From Acidiflorens sp963841945 (GTDB lineage Bacteria; Acidobacteriota; Terriglobia; Terriglobales; Acidobacteriaceae), in assembly GCA_963841945.1 (NCBI GenBank), contig CAWJFC010000028.1:434001-498000 (forward strand): DNA of 64,000 nucleotides, in the 5' to 3' direction. The translations under genes and the position numbers were made by a program. This document shows, in pieces, positions 16,012-25,171 of this stretch (its first letter is position 1; every line of letters starts with the position of its first letter). Below the pieces are notes generated by a model. The model saw only the letters and a list, made by a program, of their open reading frames with translations, made no database searches and was not told the DNA's origin.

Positions 16012-18379
16012 ATGCCCACCGCCACGATTGCTGCCATTACACCCGAAGTGATCCGGGAACACGGGCTCACGCCGGACGAATTCGAAAAAATCAAACAACT
16101 GCTGGGTGGCCGCGAGCCGACGATTACCGAGCTCGGCATCTTCAGCGTGATGTGGAGCGAGCACTGCTCGTATAAGTCATCGCGCGTGCATCTCAAACGG
16201 CTGCCGACGCGCAGCAAGCTGGTGTTGCAGGGGCCGGGTGAGAATGCCGGTATTGTCGACATCGGTGATGGTTGGGCCTGTGCCTTCAAGATTGAGTCGC
16301 ACAATCATCCTTCCTTCATCGAGCCCTTTCAGGGCGCGGCGACAGGCGTGGGCGGAATTCTGCGCGACATTTTTACCATGGGCGCGCGGCCGGTCGCGGT
16401 GATGGACTCACTGCGCTTTGGGCCGATTGCCGCCGGGTTTCGCGCTGCTGGACAGCCGGCGGCGGCCGCCCCTATGCAAGCGGAGATTCACAAGAATCAT
16501 TCCGTCATGGAAGGTGTGGTCAGCGGCGTCGCCTCCTATGGAAATTGCTTTGGCGTGCCTAACCTTGGCGGCGAAGTGAAGTTCGAGCCTTGCTACTCGG
16601 GCAATCCCCTGGTGAACGCATTTGCTCTGGGGTTGGTTCGTAAAGACCAGATCTTTTATGCGCGCGCCGCCGGCGAAGGCAATCCGGTTATTTATGTGGG
16701 ATCGAAGACCGGGCGGGACGGCATTCACGGCGCGACCATGGCGAGCGAAGAGTTCAGCGAAGGCTCGGAAGCGAAGCGCCCGAATGTGCAGGTCGGCGAT
16801 CCATTCCTCGAAAAACTTTTGCTCGAAGCCTGCCTCGAAGCCATGCAGACCGGGGCCATCGTCGGCATTCAGGACATGGGCGCGGCCGGACTGACCTGCT
16901 CGACCTGCGAGATGGGCGCGCGCGGGGGCACCGGCATCGAAATCGAACTGGATCGCGTTCCGCAGCGGGAGACTGGCATGACTCCCTACGAGATCATGCT
17001 GAGCGAATCGCAGGAGCGCATGCTGCTGGTCGCGCAAAAGGGCCGCGAAGATGAGGTCTTCCGCGTCTTTGAAAAGTGGGGACTCGACGCGGTCGAAGTC
17101 GGCCGAGTGACGCGGGATGCGAAGATGCGGGTGTTGCAGCACGGCGAGGTGGTTGCAGAAATTCCGAACGCCGCCCTCACCGACGATGCGCCGGTTTACA
17201 AGCGTCCGTTGGCGCGCTGGGAACCACCAGTCGATCGTGAAAAGCCAGAGCACATCGAGCTTGCCGCCAGCGGTGATTTCACCGCCACAACTCAAGGAAC
17301 TGCTCGCCAGTCCGAACATCTGCTCGAAGCGCTGGGTGTGGCAGCAATACGATCACATGGTGCAGACCAATACGGTCGATGCGCCGGGCGGGGGCGATGC
17401 CGGCGTGATTCGCATCAAGGGATCGCAGCGCGGGCTCGCGATGGCGCTCGACGGCAACGGCCGCTGGTGCTATCTCGATCCACGCCTCGGTGCCATGCAC
17501 GCGGTCGCGGAAGCGGCGCGAAAAGTGGCATGCGCGGGCGCGACCCCGATCGGTGCAACCAACTGCCTGAACTTCGGCAATCCGGAAAAGCCCCACATCA
17601 TGTGGCAGTTCTCGCAGGTGATCGACGGCATGACCAAGGCCTGCGAGGAACTGGACACGCCGATCACCGGCGGGAATGTGAGCTTTTATAACGAGACGCT
17701 GGGCGAGGGAATTTATCCGACGCCAGTCATCGGCGTGGTTGGCATTCTCGAGGACGTGCACAAAGCGGCGAAGATGCACTTCTCTCAACCCGGCCGCACG
17801 ATTGTTTTGCTGCGCGCGAATAATCCGGGCGACGCGGTGGATGCCGAGTCCGAGTTCGGCTCGTCCGAATACGCCAAGGAGGTCCTCGGCGCGATGTGGG
17901 GCTATCCGCCGGAACTCGACATCGAGAAAGAAGCCACGCTGCAACGCGCGTTGATTGCGATGATTCAAGCCGGCCTGGTCGAATCCGCGCACGACTGCGC
18001 CGATGGCGGTTTGGCCGTCGCGTTGGTAGAGTGCGCTCTGCCTGCCGGCATAGGTCTACACGTCAATCTGGCCGGGCGGCGGCTCCCTCCAGAGTTCCGG
18101 CTGTTTGGGGAAGATGCCAGCCGCGTGGTATTAAGCTGCGACCCTGCGCATCTGGCGCGAATCAAACAGGTAGCGGATGATTTCGGCGTTTCGGCGGACC
18201 TGCTCGGAGAAACCGTCCTGGGAGAAACTGCGCTCGGGAAAACTGGCGGCGAACGGGTTGAGATCACGATCGACAATCAGCCAGCGATCCTGGCCGGAAT
18301 TGAAGAATTACGCGCTGCTTACGAAGGCGCGCTGGAAAAAGCGTTGCGAACCGAAGTGGGTGCCGTTGTAGAACACTGA
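16012..18379 (+). CDS. purL: Phosphoribosylformylglycinamidine synthase subunit PurL, frameshifted
   Basis: PurL catalyses the fourth step of purine synthesis, ATP-dependent amidation of FGAR to FGAM, together with PurQ and PurS. The first frame (16012 to about 17288) covers the N-terminal half: ITELGIFSVMWSEHCSYKSS, ESHNHPSFIEPFQGAATGVG, GIQDMGAAGLTCS. The second frame (about 17290-18379) continues LLASPNICSKRWVWQQYDHM, then NCLNFGNPEKP and HDCADGGLAVAL. The halves overlap in different frames and join if one base is removed near 17287-17290 (ACAACTC), giving 788 residues, about the size of the small PurL type. Since purL is needed for purine prototrophy, sequence error is more likely than loss, but the raw data would have to decide. 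A 5-base gap leads to the next gene and then purF. Confidence 0.9.
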
Positions 18380-18384
18380 CCGGC

Positions 18385-18876
18385 ATGCTGATTCTGACGC
18401 ATAGCCGCAGACTTATGAGAAGCCATCGTCGATTGATCGCTGTAGGGGCTTCGGTAGCGCTAGTGGCTTCGGCCGGAGGAGCGTTGATTTATGAACGTCT
18501 TCAGGCTGGCATCGTAGAGGCGGTCAGCCATAAGTCGGCAAGGAGCACGACGGGAACGGTGGTCAGTGTATCGAGGTCGGCGGCACCAAAAACCTCCTCT
18601 GGGCCGGATACCGATAGCGAACAACTTTTTCGAGTTTGTTTTACGCTTGACGATCTCAGCCAGATAGAACGGGGCATGCGCGCAGGATTTGAAGCAGGCG
18701 AAGCCCGGAGACTAGCGAAAGATGGCCCTCGATGTATGACAGTTTATAAACCGGGGCTGGCAGCCGAACTGCATAACGGCGACAAGATTGGAATTACTTA
18801 CCTGTTGGAAAACGAATATCAGATAAGCATTGTAAGAATGAGGACACCCGGTGGGGAAGATGTTGACTTCCGATAA
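18385..18876 (+). CDS. Membrane-anchored protein of unknown function
   Basis: A 163-residue protein with one N-terminal hydrophobic segment (LIAVGASVALVASAGGALIY) after a basic start, so probably anchored in the membrane with an outside domain. The rest contains LFRVCFTLDDLSQIERGMRA and HNGDKIGITYLLENEYQISI, which match no family I know. It is placed between purL (5-base gap) and purF (about 17-base overlap with the purF ATG), so it is translated with the purine genes, yet nothing suggests a purine role. Start alternatives are ATG 18385 and ATG 18415; neither has a good ribosome-binding site. Moderately sure that it is real. Confidence 0.6.
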   Translation: MLILTHSRRLMRSHRRLIAVGASVALVASAGGALIYERLQAGIVEAVSHKSARSTTGTVVSVSRSAAPKTSSGPDTDSEQLFRVCFTLDDLSQIERGMRAGFEAGEARRLAKDGPRCMTVYKPGLAAELHNGDKIGITYLLENEYQISIVRMRTPGGEDVDFR

Positions 18877-20284
18877 ATTTCGCGATGAGTGCGGCGTAGT
18901 CGCCATTCATGCCCACCCCGAGGCGGAGAAGCTCGCCTACCTGGGCTTGCACGCTCTCCAGCACCGCGGCCAGGAATCGGCGGGCATCGTGACCTCGGAC
19001 GGTGAGCGCCTCCGGCAACACAAGTCCATGGGTTTGGTCGCCGACATTTTTAACGAGGACGTGCTCGCCTCGCTCCGCGGCATTCTCGCCATCGGACACA
19101 CCCGCTATTCAACGGCCGGTGACTCTGCATTGCTTAACGCCCAGCCGATCATGGTGCAGTCGAACAAAGGCACCATCGGCATCGCGCACAATGGCAACCT
19201 CGTCAATGCCCTCGAAATTCGCCGCAAGCTCGAAGGCCAAGGCTCGATTTTCCAGACCAATAGTGATACCGAGGTGCTGGTTCACCTGATTGCGTTGTCG
19301 CGCGAGCAGACCCTGCCGGACGCGATCGCCGATGCCTTGCGCCGGGTGGAGGGCGCGTTTTCGCTGGTCATAATCAGCCGGGACCGCGTCTTTGCGGCGC
19401 GCGATCCGCGCGGCTTCAGGCCTCTGGCCATGGGCCGGATTCCAGCCCTGACCGGCGAAAAGAAAGACACGGTCGTTTTTGCTTCCGAGACTTGCGCTTT
19501 TGATCTGATCGGCGCCATCTACGAGCGCGATGTCAAGCCGGGTGAGCTTGTCATCGTTGGGCCGGAGGGCATCAGCTCGCGCTTCTACGCCCCTTCCCCC
19601 GGACTCGCCAGCTGCATTTTTGAGCACGTTTACTTCGCCCGGCCTGACAGTCTTATCTTTGGCCGATCGGTGGATCAAAGCCGCGACCACATGGGGCGGC
19701 AGCTCGCCCGTGAAGCTCCAGTCGACGCCGATATTGTCGTTCCCGTGCCAGATTCCGGGAATACCGCGGCAATCGGATATGCCGCCGAGAGCGGTATTCC
19801 GTTTCGCCTTGGCCTCATCCGTAATCACTACGTCGGCCGCACCTTCATCGAGCCGCAGCAATCGGTCCGCGACTTCGGCGTCAAGCTCAAGCTCAACCCC
19901 GTGCACAGCATGCTCGAAGGGAAGCGCGTCATTCTGGTTGACGATTCGATTGTGCGCGGCACTACCAGCCGCAAAATCGTCCGCATGATTCGCAATTCCG
20001 GCGCCAAGGAAGTGCACATGCGTATCTCGTGTCCCCCGACGATTTCGCCTTGTTTCTACGGCGTGGACACGCCCTCGAAGCGCGAGTTGATTGCGGCCAA
20101 CAAGTCGGTCGAGGAGATCCGCAAATTTATCGATGCTGACTCGCTCGCTTATCTTTCCCTCGAAGGGCTCAAGAAGGCCGCTGCCGATGGCGAAAAGACC
20201 ACCTATTGTTCGGCCTGTTACAGTGGCATCTACCCAACCAAGATCGATGTGGAAGAGATCTTGCCAGCGGAAGCCGCGACCTAG
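18860..20284 (+). CDS. purF: Amidophosphoribosyltransferase PurF
   Basis: First committed step of purine synthesis: PRPP plus glutamine to phosphoribosylamine. A short propeptide precedes the nucleophile Cys (KFRDECGVVAIHAH, Cys 11 from ATG 18860). The class II glutaminase domain continues with ALQHRGQESAGI and IGHTRYSTAG; the phosphoribosyltransferase domain holds VPVPDSGNTAAIGYA and the PRPP loop VILVDDSIVRGTTSRKIV. Cysteines at SCIFEHVYFARPDS, PCFYGVD and YCSACYSG fit the Fe-S ligands of the Bacillus-type enzyme, so an oxygen-labile cluster is likely. The start is ATG 18860 (GGTGGGG upstream); GTG 18851 is the longer option. About 474 residues, normal length. Confidence 0.96.
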   Translation: MLTSDKFRDECGVVAIHAHPEAEKLAYLGLHALQHRGQESAGIVTSDGERLRQHKSMGLVADIFNEDVLASLRGILAIGHTRYSTAGDSALLNAQPIMVQSNKGTIGIAHNGNLVNALEIRRKLEGQGSIFQTNSDTEVLVHLIALSREQTLPDAIADALRRVEGAFSLVIISRDRVFAARDPRGFRPLAMGRIPALTGEKKDTVVFASETCAFDLIGAIYERDVKPGELVIVGPEGISSRFYAPSPGLASCIFEHVYFARPDSLIFGRSVDQSRDHMGRQLAREAPVDADIVVPVPDSGNTAAIGYAAESGIPFRLGLIRNHYVGRTFIEPQQSVRDFGVKLKLNPVHSMLEGKRVILVDDSIVRGTTSRKIVRMIRNSGAKEVHMRISCPPTISPCFYGVDTPSKRELIAANKSVEEIRKFIDADSLAYLSLEGLKKAAADGEKTTYCSACYSGIYPTKIDVEEILPAEAAT

Positions 20285-20469
20285 CGAGTTAAAGAGCGCA
20301 GCACTTCATCCCAGAAAGTGCAAACTCTTGCGTCCGTCGTTCGGCGGGGAGCACAAAATTGCCCTGCGTCTCATGATTGGGCTGTGCGTGACGTTGTGGC
20401 AATGGTATAGTCTCCACTTGGGACGTACCCTGCGTCCTGCTGGCAGGCGCAACCTGCTCTGTTTTTGTG

Positions 20470-20928
20470 ATGACCAGGAAATTCTCCATCTTCGGATTTG
20501 GTTCCACACCGCTACTTGGCCCGTTTGAGCAGCAGTTGCTGCGCGAATTGTGGTCGCGCGGCTCGGCTACCGTACGCGAGATGGTCGACGAAACTGGCAT
20601 CAAACAGGCTTACACGACGGTCATGACTACCATGGACCGCCTCTACAAAAAGGGTCTGCTCGACCGCACGGCCGAGGGTCGGGCCTTCCGCTATACCCCC
20701 CGCCTCAGTTCCGAAGAACTGCAGCGTGGAGTGGCCCTGGACGGCATCCGCCAGTTGCTCGGCTCCAACGACACAAGCGCGCTGCCGCTCTCCTATCTGG
20801 TGGAGGCAATCAGTGCGCACGACGCCCAGTTGCTCGATGAGCTTCAGCTCTTGATCGAACGCAAACGGCAGGAGATGAAGAGCGGCGGCACCCGGCCGCG
20901 GGAAGCAAGGGCCAAGGAGCAGCGCTGA
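20470..20928 (+). CDS. BlaI/MecI/CopY-family transcriptional repressor
   Basis: A 152-residue winged-helix repressor. The N-terminal half shows LGPFEQQLLRELWSRGSATV, then an HTH region with KQAYTTVMTTMDRLYKKGLL, the recognition part of the Penicillinase_R family; the C-terminal half is the dimerisation helix region rich in Leu and Glu. Family members bind a palindromic operator as dimers and are removed by proteolysis triggered by a BlaR1-type sensor. The stop overlaps the start of the M56 peptidase gene by one base, so the two are coupled. A palindrome of BlaI type lies after that gene (21932-21947), before the TonB-dependent receptor. Confidence 0.9.
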   Translation: MTRKFSIFGFGSTPLLGPFEQQLLRELWSRGSATVREMVDETGIKQAYTTVMTTMDRLYKKGLLDRTAEGRAFRYTPRLSSEELQRGVALDGIRQLLGSNDTSALPLSYLVEAISAHDAQLLDELQLLIERKRQEMKSGGTRPREARAKEQR

Positions 20929-21863
20929 TGTTTACGCTGCGAGGCATTGCGGTTTCGCTCACCTTTTTTGTTCTGCTTTATTGTCTGCTCTCCGCATTAG
21001 TCGTCGTATCATGGCGCGCGCTTCGGCTGCTCCACGCGGCGGAGCAAAGTCTGGCCGATCTGCTCTTCGCCCTCCGGGTATTGCCTCTGTTCGCATCCAT
21101 CCTGATCACTGCCGCGTTTGTCGTTCCGTCCTTTGATATTCTCGAGCCGCGTTCCGCCGACGAAGGCATGGGCAGGATGACGCTTGCCCTGGGCATCGCG
21201 GCATTGCTTCTGATTGCCTACGGTTCCTATCGCGTCATTGCCGCCCAGCGGCGCACCTCCCGCACGGTCGCCCGTTGGCTGGAAGGCGCCAGCCCCCTGG
21301 AGACGGGTGGCCTCACAGCAACCCTGCGGTCGCGACCTGAAACACCACCTCTCACCCTCGTCGGCATGCGGGAGCCGCGGGTGCTGGTCTCCGAGTCGGC
21401 CGTTGCCGTGCTTGGAAGAGACGAACTCCGGGTCGCGCTCAAGCATGAGCTTGCCCACATTCGCTCTTGGGACAATCTCAAGAAGCTCGTCTTTCGTTTT
21501 GCGCCGTTTCCGGGCCTATCCAAACTGGAGGCCGCATGGTCGCAGACGGCGGAGCTCGCAGCGGATGACGCCGCAGTCTCCGATGTGAATGATGCGCTTG
21601 ACCTGGCCGCTGCTCTGGTGAAGCTTTCACGCCTCGTTCCGGTTGAGTCTGCCCCCGCATGTACCGTAGGATTTGTCACCGGATCCATCCGTGCCCGCAT
21701 CGCCCGGCTTCTGGCCTGGGAGGAAGGCAGTCACGTGCGCCAGCGTCGCATTCCGCGTTGGCTTCCGATTCCTCCCATGCTCCTGGCAGTCTTCTTTGCT
21801 TTTTTTGCCTACGGTCCGGTTCTGGCTTTTACCCACGAATTGACGGAGTGGCTGGTCCGTTAG
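20928..21863 (+). CDS. M56-family (BlaR1-like) membrane metallopeptidase
   Basis: A 311-residue protein with three to four transmembrane helices and a zinc-peptidase domain: VALKHELAHIRSWDNLKKL contains HExxH, and ELAADDAAV supplies the third ligand region. M56 peptidases paired with BlaI pass a signal by proteolysis of the repressor or of another target. Unlike true BlaR1 it has no penicillin-binding sensor domain at the C-terminus, ending in a final helix (FAYGPVLAFTHELTEWLVR), so a beta-lactam response cannot be claimed. It overlaps blaI by one base. The inferred target is the next gene, a TonB-dependent receptor. Confidence 0.88.
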   Translation: MFTLRGIAVSLTFFVLLYCLLSALVVVSWRALRLLHAAEQSLADLLFALRVLPLFASILITAAFVVPSFDILEPRSADEGMGRMTLALGIAALLLIAYGSYRVIAAQRRTSRTVARWLEGASPLETGGLTATLRSRPETPPLTLVGMREPRVLVSESAVAVLGRDELRVALKHELAHIRSWDNLKKLVFRFAPFPGLSKLEAAWSQTAELAADDAAVSDVNDALDLAAALVKLSRLVPVESAPACTVGFVTGSIRARIARLLAWEEGSHVRQRRIPRWLPIPPMLLAVFFAFFAYGPVLAFTHELTEWLVR

Positions 21864-21931
21864 GTGCCTTCCTTGACGCGAAAGCCCATTGTGGTTTCGC
21901 GTGTTGTCGTGCTGTTTTGTCCCACTATCGA

Positions 21932-21947
21932 CTATTACTGGTAGTAG
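21932..21947. promoter_or_regulatory. Candidate BlaI-type operator palindrome
   Basis: CTATTAC-TG-GTAGTAG is an inverted repeat with one mismatch, of the TAnTAC/GTAnTA kind known for BlaI/MecI operators. It lies about 105 bases before the TonB-dependent receptor start and 69 bases after the M56 gene. The link to BlaI is an inference. Confidence 0.45.
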
Positions 21948-22050
21948 GTCTTTGAGTCCCTCTATCCTGAACCCGAGCCAGTCTGCTCACCCGACTGCGT
22001 GATCTACCCCCTCGTCGCACCGGAATCCTGATTCGCCAGGTGATTGATTC

Positions 22051-25000
22051 ATGAAATTTTCATGCCAAAAGGGCTTCTTCCGCTCGCTCGCCCCAGCGGT
22101 TGCGCTACTAGTGTTCCTATCGCCATCTTTCAAGTTACAGGCACAAAATCCGAAAGGCGCGGTGCGCGGCGAGGTACAGGACGCGAGCGAGGCCCGTGTA
22201 GCCGGAGCTCGTATCACCGTGGAATCCGCAGGGTCTTCGATCAGCCGCGAAGCCATAGCGAATTATGCAGGCGAATTCCGGATCGAGGGTCTTTTACCGG
22301 GCCGCTATCACATGGTGGTCAGCGCGAAAGGCTTTGCCGATGCATCGGCTGACGTTGATGTCGAGGTCAGCGTGGTTCGGGATGTCTCGATTACGCTTCA
22401 GCTCAAGAGCGCCGCGGAAACCGTGAACGTGCAGGGACAATCTTCTTCGATCACGACGGAGATAGTCGATACTTCGACCGCCACGCGTGGCGGCGTGGTT
22501 GGCAAACAGGATCTGGAGACCTTGCCGCTGCCTGCCCGCAGCTTCGCGAACATTGCCTATCTGGTTCCCGGAACTGAGCCCGTGGAGCCGTCCGATCCAA
22601 CCAAGGCGCGTATCACCGCCGTCTCAACCGGCGGAAGCTCGGGCTTGAATAACGAGTTGTCGGTCGATGGCGCCGACAATTCCGACGACTGGATCGGTGG
22701 ATTCCTACAGAATTTTTCTCCGGACGCACTCCAAGAATTTGCCGTCCGCACGTCGAACGAAGACGCCGACACCGGCTGGACCACCGCCGGATCGGTCGTG
22801 ATTACCACCAAGACCGGAACCAACGACTGGCACGGGAGCGCTTCCTTCTTCGAGCGCGCCGCCGATCTCAATGCGCGTTTTCCAATAGAAAACCCCGCTG
22901 AGACCTGCAACGACGGCACCTGCGTGGACAATCCCAAGCAGCCCTTCTCTCGCCAGAACTACGTTGGGACCATTGGCGGACCCATCGCAAAGAACAAAGC
23001 TTGGGTTTTTGCCGCGTTCGAAAATGTCCATGAGAACGCGAGTATCGCCTACAGCCCGGCCAGCATCGCGCAATTTGATGCCCTCTCTGATCTTGCGTCC
23101 GACGGACTTCTTCCCGGCACTCCATCCATCGCCGTTCCTGCCACGGTGCCGATTCCCTTACGCGACTACATCGGCGATGTGCGTTTTGATTGGGCGCAGT
23201 CTCCGAAATCGAACTGGTTTCTGCGCACCTCGATGGATACTTACCTGACTCACAACGCGCTCGTCCAGCAGGCCACGCTGCCTTCGACCGGGCTGATTAC
23301 GCATAACAATTACTGGAACGTGGCCCTCAGCAATACCTATACTTTCAGTCCGACGTGGGTCGGCACGCTCGTGCTAGACGCGAGCCTGCTGCATCTGACC
23401 CAGACGCGCAACTCCGATCTCGGCTTCGCCATTCAATTCCCATTCAGCGTGACGGCCCTCACTGTGTCGGGTTTCGAAACGTATGGCGACAATCAATTCG
23501 CCACGCCGATTACGCTGTTTCCTGATTTGCGCAATCAGGACAAATATCAATTCCGCTACGACCTGAGCCACGTTGTCGGCAAACACGCGCTCAAGTTCGG
23601 CGTCGACTTCATCCACGAACCGGTGCTCGGCGGCGCCTTCGCGGCAACCGCGGAACAGTTCATTACATATCCAAACAATCCCGACTACTACGTCGCCAAT
23701 CCGTCGCAGTTTTACTTCGTGCCTCCGACCGCCCAGTGCAACCCCGCCCCAGACCCGATTCTGAATCCAGGGATCGGTTGCTCCTACACGCCCGCTGGCA
23801 ACGGCGCTTTTTCGCAGAACGTCCAGCGCCTTGCGCTGTACGCCGAGGACTCCTGGCGCGTCTCGCATCGTCTGACCGTTAATTACGGCTTCCGCTGGCA
23901 AACAACATTCGGCCTGTTCAACGCCTCGGGTGTAAGCCAGGAGGCCAATCCTTCCTTCCCCCTGCTGCCATCATTGGGATATCCCGAGGCCGCGCCGGAT
24001 GACTATCGCAAGCAGCTCGCACCGCGCCTTGGTATCGCGTATTCTCCTGGCGATAGTGAGAAGACTGTGCTCCGCGCCGGTTTCGGCCTCTACTTCGACG
24101 ATCTCGCCCAGAATGGCTGGGCCTCCGCATTTCAGTCAGTCAATCCCAATTCGGTCGCTCCGCCGTCTTTGATCGATCCTCGCTACAAGACTCCATATTC
24201 CATCCACACCACCGCTGGCGTTCAGCACGCTTTCAACCAGCACTGGACGGCGAGTGCCGACTACGTGCATGAGCAGGGAAACCACGGCTACCGCGGCTTC
24301 CCCTACGCGGCAGCTACCGTCTTCGAATCCAACAACCGCTCCAGCTACAACGCGCTCATGCTGCACGCGCAGGGCAATATGCATCGCTTCAGCGTGGTCG
24401 CTAACTATACGCTTTCCAAGGCGCAAACTTGGGGATGCCTGCTTGGTGAACTGTTCGACTACGTCGATGGCGTCTGCCCGGTCCCATACGGATATCCCAA
24501 CGCCGGAACTCTGAATGCCTTCGGACCCGGCGACTACGGTCCCTCAGGCGAAGATGTGCGGCACCGCTTCGTTTTCGCTGGAACCTTCCACATTCCGGGC
24601 GGGATTGAATTGAGCACGGTGAATCAGGTGGAGAGCGCGCGCCCCATCACGATTACCGATGAAGCCAACGTCAGCCGCATCTGGGTTTCATTGAATGGTG
24701 GCAACAATCCCGTCTACACCAGTCTCGATGAATTCCGCGGAACGCCCTACATTCAGTCCGACCTGCGCGTCGCGCGTCCCATCAAGGTCAACGAGCGCTG
24801 GCAGATTTATCCCTTCGCCGAGTTCTTCAATCTCTTCAACCGCAATAATCCCGGCGCCAATTTCGCCGTGAACGTCGCGCAGCTCCCCATTCCGATGGGT
24901 CAAATGGTGCCCGATCAATACGGGCGCACCATCGTCAGCACGATATGCACTGTACCCGATTGTTCGGCAACGGTTCCTCTCACCAGCCTGAAGCAACTCG

Positions 25001-25095
25001 AAATACCCGAAGGCGGGCTGGGAGATTTCTTCGGGCCCGGCACGACCGTGGGAATTCCATTCGCCGCCCAGTTGGGAGTGCGCGTCAGCTTCTAG
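22051..25095 (+). CDS. TonB-dependent receptor, Oar-like, with carboxypeptidase regulatory-like domain
   Basis: A 1014-residue outer-membrane protein. A signal peptide (MKFSCQKGFFRSLAPAVALL and on to LQAQ) is followed by a CarboxypepD_reg-like domain (GAVRGEVQDASEARVAGARI, FRIEGLLPGRYHMVV), a plug with VSTGGSSGLNNELSVDGADN and FAVRTSNEDADTGW, and a long beta-barrel ending GIPFAAQLGVRVSF with terminal aromatic Phe as needed for barrel assembly. The family is greatly expanded in Acidobacteriota, and substrates (often glycans or peptides) are mostly unknown. The barrel has RNNPGANFAVN and IYPFAEFFNLFNR, typical of this group. Location after blaI-M56 and a BlaI-like palindrome suggests regulated expression. 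A hairpin follows 6 bases after the stop. Confidence 0.93.
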   Translation: MKFSCQKGFFRSLAPAVALLVFLSPSFKLQAQNPKGAVRGEVQDASEARVAGARITVESAGSSISREAIANYAGEFRIEGLLPGRYHMVVSAKGFADASADVDVEVSVVRDVSITLQLKSAAETVNVQGQSSSITTEIVDTSTATRGGVVGKQDLETLPLPARSFANIAYLVPGTEPVEPSDPTKARITAVSTGGSSGLNNELSVDGADNSDDWIGGFLQNFSPDALQEFAVRTSNEDADTGWTTAGSVVITTKTGTNDWHGSASFFERAADLNARFPIENPAETCNDGTCVDNPKQPFSRQNYVGTIGGPIAKNKAWVFAAFENVHENASIAYSPASIAQFDALSDLASDGLLPGTPSIAVPATVPIPLRDYIGDVRFDWAQSPKSNWFLRTSMDTYLTHNALVQQATLPSTGLITHNNYWNVALSNTYTFSPTWVGTLVLDASLLHLTQTRNSDLGFAIQFPFSVTALTVSGFETYGDNQFATPITLFPDLRNQDKYQFRYDLSHVVGKHALKFGVDFIHEPVLGGAFAATAEQFITYPNNPDYYVANPSQFYFVPPTAQCNPAPDPILNPGIGCSYTPAGNGAFSQNVQRLALYAEDSWRVSHRLTVNYGFRWQTTFGLFNASGVSQEANPSFPLLPSLGYPEAAPDDYRKQLAPRLGIAYSPGDSEKTVLRAGFGLYFDDLAQNGWASAFQSVNPNSVAPPSLIDPRYKTPYSIHTTAGVQHAFNQHWTASADYVHEQGNHGYRGFPYAAATVFESNNRSSYNALMLHAQGNMHRFSVVANYTLSKAQTWGCLLGELFDYVDGVCPVPYGYPNAGTLNAFGPGDYGPSGEDVRHRFVFAGTFHIPGGIELSTVNQVESARPITITDEANVSRIWVSLNGGNNPVYTSLDEFRGTPYIQSDLRVARPIKVNERWQIYPFAEFFNLFNRNNPGANFAVNVAQLPIPMGQMVPDQYGRTIVSTICTVPDCSATVPLTSLKQLEIPEGGLGDFFGPGTTVGIPFAAQLGVRVSF

Positions 25096-25101
25096 TCGTG
25101 T

Positions 25102-25125
25102 GGGGCGGACACTCCTGTCCGCCCC
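25102..25125. terminator. Perfect hairpin repeat, ACACTCCTGT family (copy 2), between convergent genes
   Basis: A 10-bp perfect stem (25102-25111 with 25116-25125) with CTCC loop, GGGGCGGACA/TGTCCGCCCC. It lies 6 bases after the receptor stop and 46 bases before the prmC stop on the other strand. It could end transcripts, but it lacks a T-run and is a member of a repeat family, so termination is uncertain. Confidence 0.5.
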
Positions 25126-25171
25126 GCTGATTCCTGGCGACGCGAACTTTGAAGGCCTGCCGTCCGCGAGG

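Noticed and set aside
20421..20437. GGACG-N7-CGTCC inverted repeat before blaI
   Set aside because: It does not resemble the TAnTAC/GTAnTA type seen at 21932; too short to call an operator.
20928..21863. True BlaR1 beta-lactam sensor
   Set aside because: The penicillin-binding sensor domain is missing; only the M56 peptidase part exists.
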